Of a stretch of 7,983 nucleotides of DNA, positions 4,791 to 7,983 are shown piece by piece. The DNA comes from Akkermansia muciniphila (lineage in GTDB: Bacteria; Pseudomonadota; Gammaproteobacteria; Burkholderiales; Burkholderiaceae_C). Both the position numbers and the translations under genes were made by a program. Under the pieces are notes generated by a model. That model ran no database searches, was not told the DNA's origin, and was given only the letters and a program-made list of their open reading frames with translations. The DNA lies in assembly GCA_943327015.2 (NCBI GenBank), contig CALPVM020000097.1, positions 1-7,983 of the forward strand. The letters are read 5' to 3'. Numbering within the stretch: position 1 is the first letter of the stretch; every line of letters starts with the position of its first letter.

Positions 4791-6101
4791 TTAACGCGCG
4801 CCCACTGGTGGCACGTCGCGCTTAACAGAACCGGTAAACAACTGACGTGGACGGCCGATTTTGTACTCGGGGTCACCAATCATTTCGTTCAGTTGCGCAA
4901 TCCAGCCTACGGTACGTGCCAAAGCAAAAATGGCAGTAAACAGGCTCACAGGGATACCGATCGCGCGCTGCACGATGCCGGAGTAGAAGTCTACGTTGGG
5001 GTAGAGCTTGCGCTGTACAAAGTAATCGTCTTCGAGAGCGATCTTTTCGAGCGACATGGCCAGTTTGAACAATGGGTCGTTTTCCAGGCCCAAAGCGGTA
5101 AGCACTTCTTTGCAGGTTTCTTGCATAAGTTTGGCGCGTGGGTCGTAGTTTTTGTACACACGGTGACCAAAACCCATCAGCTTAACGTTGGAGCTCTTGT
5201 CTTTAACCTGGTTCATGAACTCGCCAACTTTGCTGATACCACCCATGCGTTGGATGTCTTCCAGCATGGTCAGGCAAGCTTCGTTAGCACCACCGTGGGC
5301 AGGGCCCCACAAGCATGCTACACCGGCTGCAATGGCAGCAAAGGGGTTTGTGCCGGAGGAACCGCACAAACGCACAGTTGAGGTAGATGCATTTTGCTCG
5401 TGGTCGGCGTGCAAAATAAAGATGCGATCCAGTGCACGCTCAATCACAGGGTTGACTTTGTATTCTTCGCATGGTGTGGCAAACATCATGTGCAAAAAGT
5501 TACCTGCGTAGCTCAGGTCGTTACGGGGGTAAACGTAAGGTTGGCCGGCGCTGTATTTGTAAGCCATGGCAACCAGTGTTGGCATTTTGGCAATTAGGCG
5601 AATAGCCGAGATTTCGCGGTGCTCAGGGTTATTGATGTCGGTGCTATCGTGGTAGAAGGCAGACATAGCCCCCACCAAACCGGTCATGATGGCCATGGGG
5701 TGGGCGTCGCGGCGGAAACCACGCAGGAAGAACTGCATCTGCTCGTTCACCATGGTGTGGTAAGTCACTGTTTTAGTGAACTTGGCCTTGGCTTCGGCGT
5801 TAGGCAGGTTTCCGTACAGCAACAGATGGCATGTATCTAAGTAATCGCATTGGGTGGCTAATTGCTCGATGGGGTAGCCACGGTAAAGCAATTCGCCCTT
5901 GTCGCCATCAATGTAAGTGATAGCTGATTGGCATGCCGCTGTAGACAAAAAGCCAGGGTCGTAGGTAAACATGCCAGTCTGAGCATAAAGTTTACGAATA
6001 TCTACCACGTCCGGGCCCACATTGCCTTGGTATACGGGTAGTTCAACACTGGGGCTGCCGTTGCTGAACGACAGGGTTGCTTTATTGTCTGCGAGTTTCA
6101 T
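4791..6101 (-). CDS. gltA: Citrate synthase (type II, hexameric form)
   Basis: It condenses acetyl-CoA with oxaloacetate to citrate, the entry step of the TCA cycle, in the cytoplasm. The 436 residues match the length of Gram-negative type II enzymes such as E. coli GltA (about 427). The catalytic triad is present: H269 in GPAHGGANEA, H313 in the signature GFGHRVYKNYDPRA, and D371 in NVDFYSG. Oxaloacetate-binding residues sit in HADHEQNAST (231-240). The extended N-terminal domain (about 1-60) is the one that in this type binds the inhibitor NADH; inhibition here is inferred from the family. GAAAGG overlaps the sdhE stop and lies about 6 bases before the ATG, and the gap to sdhE is 10 bases, so it is the last gene of the sdh operon, followed by a strong terminator. 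Confidence 0.98.
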   Translation of the reverse strand: MKLADNKATLSFSNGSPSVELPVYQGNVGPDVVDIRKLYAQTGMFTYDPGFLSTAACQSAITYIDGDKGELLYRGYPIEQLATQCDYLDTCHLLLYGNLPNAEAKAKFTKTVTYHTMVNEQMQFFLRGFRRDAHPMAIMTGLVGAMSAFYHDSTDINNPEHREISAIRLIAKMPTLVAMAYKYSAGQPYVYPRNDLSYAGNFLHMMFATPCEEYKVNPVIERALDRIFILHADHEQNASTSTVRLCGSSGTNPFAAIAAGVACLWGPAHGGANEACLTMLEDIQRMGGISKVGEFMNQVKDKSSNVKLMGFGHRVYKNYDPRAKLMQETCKEVLTALGLENDPLFKLAMSLEKIALEDDYFVQRKLYPNVDFYSGIVQRAIGIPVSLFTAIFALARTVGWIAQLNEMIGDPEYKIGRPRQLFTGSVKRDVPPVGAR

Positions 6102-6111
6102 GGGTTGCCTT

Positions 6112-6390
6112 TCAGAGCGGTTGTCTCAACATGTTTAACACTTCGTGCACATCAGTGCGGTCTAATTGTCCATTGATATCTGCTAGCACTTTACGCGCCA
6201 GGTGTAGATCCAACAGGTCGTTGTCACTCAAATCCATCAGTTCGCCAAGTGCGTTGGCGTGTCTGACGGTTAATGCGTGGCTATGACGCTGAAAAAAGCG
6301 TTCGATGATCAGGTCGTTTTCAAGCAGACCACGCCGGCAGCGCCAACGCAGTTTGCTCAAAGCCCGTTCATCAATGCAGTCTTCATGCAT
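6112..6390 (-). CDS. sdhE: Succinate dehydrogenase FAD assembly factor SdhE
   Basis: SdhE (formerly YgfY/DUF339, Sdh5/SDHAF2 in eukaryotes) helps attach FAD covalently to SdhA. The 92-residue protein is of normal size and carries the family's RGxxE motif as RGLLE (20-24), inside LRWRCRRGLLENDLIIERFF, and the later acidic run LMDLSDNDLLDL (51-62). It is cytoplasmic with no signal. It lies between sdhB (20-base gap) and gltA (10-base gap), so it is co-transcribed with its client; this placement is common in beta-proteobacteria. An ATG (6388-6390) starts the frame; no strong Shine-Dalgarno is visible, so translation may depend on coupling to sdhB. Confidence 0.95.
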   Translation of the reverse strand: MHEDCIDERALSKLRWRCRRGLLENDLIIERFFQRHSHALTVRHANALGELMDLSDNDLLDLHLARKVLADINGQLDRTDVHEVLNMLRQPL

Positions 6391-6410
6391 GGGTAGTGAC
6401 TTTGCTGCAG

Positions 6411-7115
6411 TTAAACTGCACGCAAAACCATCATCTCTTTAATTTTACCAATAGCTTTAGTAGGGTTTAAGCCTTTCGGGCAAACATCTACACAATTCAT
6501 GATGGTGTGGCAGCGGAACAGGCGGTAAGGATCTTCCAGATTGTCCAAACGCTCACCCGTAGCCTGGTCACGGCTGTCAGCAATAAAGCGGTAGGCTTGC
6601 AGCAAACCGGCAGGGCCGACAAACTTGTCAGGGTTCCACCAGAAGCTGGGGCAGCTGGTAGAGCAGCTGGCGCACAAAATGCACTCGTACAAGCCGTTAA
6701 GTTCTTCGCGCTCTTCCGGGCTTTGCAAGCGTTCTTTTTCGGGCGGTACGGTGTCGTTAATCAAGTACGGCTTGATGGAGTTGTACTGCTTGAAAAACTG
6801 CGTCATGTCCACGATCATGTCGCGAATCACAGGCAGACCCGGCAGTGGCTTGAGCACAATGGTGCCTTCGAGCGTACGCATATTGGTCAGGCAGGCCAGG
6901 CCGTTTTTACCGTTGATGTTCATGGCATCAGACCCGCATACGCCTTCGCGGCATGAGCGGCGGAACGAAATGGTGGGGTCTACGGCCTTGAGCTTCATCA
7001 GCGCATCCAGCAGCATGCGTTCGCTACCATCAAGTTCTACCTCGATGTTTTGCATGTAGGGCTTGGCGTCCTTGTCTGGATCGTAACGGTAGATGGAAAA
7101 TTTGCGTTTTGTCAT
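6411..7115 (-). CDS. sdhB: Succinate dehydrogenase iron-sulfur subunit
   Basis: SdhB passes electrons from the FAD of SdhA to the membrane quinone site through three clusters, on the cytoplasmic face of the inner membrane. In 234 residues all ligands are seen: the [2Fe-2S] set C55, C60, D63, C75 in SCREGVCGSDAMNINGKNGL and the next residues, the [4Fe-4S] and [3Fe-4S] set C145, C148, C151, C155, C202, C208, C212 in CILCASCSTSCPSFWW and CHTIMNCVDVCPKGLNP. The WW pair (159-160) and H203 correspond to residues near the quinone pocket in the E. coli enzyme. The Asp at position 63 in place of a fourth cysteine is as in E. coli SdhB. The gap to sdhA is 17 bases, with AGGA about 12 bases before the ATG. 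Confidence 0.98.
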   Translation of the reverse strand: MTKRKFSIYRYDPDKDAKPYMQNIEVELDGSERMLLDALMKLKAVDPTISFRRSCREGVCGSDAMNINGKNGLACLTNMRTLEGTIVLKPLPGLPVIRDMIVDMTQFFKQYNSIKPYLINDTVPPEKERLQSPEEREELNGLYECILCASCSTSCPSFWWNPDKFVGPAGLLQAYRFIADSRDQATGERLDNLEDPYRLFRCHTIMNCVDVCPKGLNPTKAIGKIKEMMVLRAV

Positions 7116-7132
7116 GGTGAGCCTATTCCTGA

Positions 7133-7983
7133 TCAGAAAGTACGAACTTTGAGGGGCACCGAATCCACGGTGAGGGGTTTCATTTGCACGGGCTTGTAGC
7201 TCAGACGGTTGCCTTCGCTATACCACAGAGTGTGCTTGTGCCACTCTTTGTCGTTACGGCCGTTGGGGTGTTCAGCGCTGTCGCCGTAGTCGTTGACGGT
7301 GTGGGCGCCTCGGCTTTCATGGCGGGCAGCGGCAGAAACCATGGTGGCTTGCGCGGCTTCAATAAGGTTTTCTACTTCCAGCGCCTCAATGCGTGCGGTG
7401 TTAAATACCTTAGATTTGTCTTTCAGATTGATCGCGTTTACACGGTCGCGCAGCGCTGCCACTTTGATAACACCTTCGTCCATGCTCTTTTGCGTGCGGA
7501 ATACACCTGCATGTTGCTGCATGGTGGCGCGCAGGTCGTTGGCAACGTCTTGCGCGTATTCGCCGTTATTGGCGTTATCCAAACGCGATAGACGCGCCAG
7601 AGTGCGCTCTGCTGCATCGGCCGGCAGGGGTTTGTGCTCTTTGTTCTTTTGGTGAAACTGTACAACATGGTTGCCGGCAGCACGACCAAACACCAACAAG
7701 TCGAGCAGTGAATTGGTACCCAAGCGGTTGGCACCGTGTACGCTGACGCAAGAACATTCGCCCACAGCGTAAAGGCCGTTCACCACCTGGTTGTGGTTGT
7801 CACCTTGTTGGTCAACAACCTGGCCATTGATGTTGGTAGGAATGCCGCCCATTTGGTAATGGATGGTCGGCACTACAGGAATCGGCTCTTTGGTAATGTC
7901 TACGTTGGCAAAGTTGTGGCCAATCTCGAACACCGAGGGCAGACGCTTCATGATGGTCTCAGCGCCCAAATGGTCAAGTTTAA
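7133..7983 (-). CDS. sdhA: Succinate dehydrogenase flavoprotein subunit, C-terminal 282 residues (partial)
   Basis: SdhA oxidises succinate to fumarate at a covalently bound FAD. The frame is open to the right window edge, so the FAD-attachment histidine and most of the Rossmann fold lie outside; the family is about 590 residues. Visible are VVPTIHYQMGGIPTN, whose histidine is an active-site residue (H354 in E. coli), then GLYAVGECSCVSVHGANRLG and TNSLLDLLVFGRAAG, containing the catalytic arginine in ANRLG. The remaining helical C-terminal part ends with the usual NDKEWHKHTLWYSEGNRLSYKPVQMKPL. The NRLGTNS variant (G to T relative to E. coli NRLGGNS) is common in Burkholderiales. Coding begins beyond the window; TTG at 7969 is internal and not a start. 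Confidence 0.97.
   Translation of the reverse strand, partial: KLDHLGAETIMKRLPSVFEIGHNFANVDITKEPIPVVPTIHYQMGGIPTNINGQVVDQQGDNHNQVVNGLYAVGECSCVSVHGANRLGTNSLLDLLVFGRAAGNHVVQFHQKNKEHKPLPADAAERTLARLSRLDNANNGEYAQDVANDLRATMQQHAGVFRTQKSMDEGVIKVAALRDRVNAINLKDKSKVFNTARIEALEVENLIEAAQATMVSAAARHESRGAHTVNDYGDSAEHPNGRNDKEWHKHTLWYSEGNRLSYKPVQMKPLTVDSVPLKVRTF

Noticed and set aside
4638..5381. 247-codon plus-strand ORF
   Set aside because: It is antisense to gltA and its terminator; the protein has no recognisable domain, while the minus-strand frame is a clear citrate synthase.
6507..6956. 149-codon plus-strand ORF
   Set aside because: Antisense to sdhB, whose cluster ligands are complete on the other strand.
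1..7983. Search for CRISPR arrays, tRNA or rRNA genes, insertion sequences and attachment sites
   Set aside because: I saw no regularly spaced repeats, no cloverleaf with GGTTCRA, no transposase motif and no flanking inverted or direct repeats; the window is almost fully coding.

Overview
The window looks like chromosome of a beta-proteobacterium, most probably Burkholderiales. The clues are the gene order sdhA-sdhB-sdhE-gltA, the SdhA motif NRLGTNSLLDLLVFG, and a nasT-nrtABD-nirB nitrate assimilation cluster. I cannot fix the genus. Base composition looks close to 50% GC by eye, with no island of foreign composition. Every gene I accept lies on the minus strand, so transcription runs from position 7983 toward position 1.

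Region 1 (7983 to about 4743) is the end of a TCA-cycle operon: sdhA (its start is beyond the window edge), sdhB, sdhE and gltA. Gaps are only 10 to 20 bases, and the operon closes with a classic GC-rich intrinsic terminator at 4743-4770. It encodes the flavin and iron-sulfur subunits of succinate dehydrogenase, the factor that helps attach FAD to SdhA, and citrate synthase.

Region 2 (4742 to 4473) is a short spacer. It holds a 33-residue ORF that resembles the front half of a DUF2281-type antitoxin and looks like a remnant.

Region 3 (4472 to 1) is a nitrate assimilation cluster: nasT (ANTAR RNA-binding antiterminator), a 240-base leader, nrtA (nitrate-binding protein), nrtB (permease), an nrtD-type ATPase, and the first 221 codons of nirB (assimilatory nitrite reductase large subunit). 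The genes after the leader are tightly packed (24-base gap, ATGA overlap, 2-base gap) and look like one transcript.

The most interesting part is the leader between nasT and nrtA (3585-3824). In transcript order I read: a GCAC-N7-GTGC palindrome matching NtrC sites; a sigma-54 GG-N10-GC promoter; two hairpins whose hexaloops are AACGGC and AAAGGC, both fitting the ANTAR target rule (A at loop position 1, G at 4); and a long intrinsic terminator with a T-rich tract ending five bases before the nrtA ribosome binding site. The second hexaloop hairpin uses the same bases as the 5' arm of the terminator, so the two folds exclude each other. This implies two-layer control: NtrC and sigma-54 start transcription under nitrogen limitation, and NasT lets it pass the terminator when nitrate or nitrite is present. 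The mechanism class is known; the site-level assignment here is my reading. No nasS, the usual nitrate-sensing partner of nasT, lies next to nasT.
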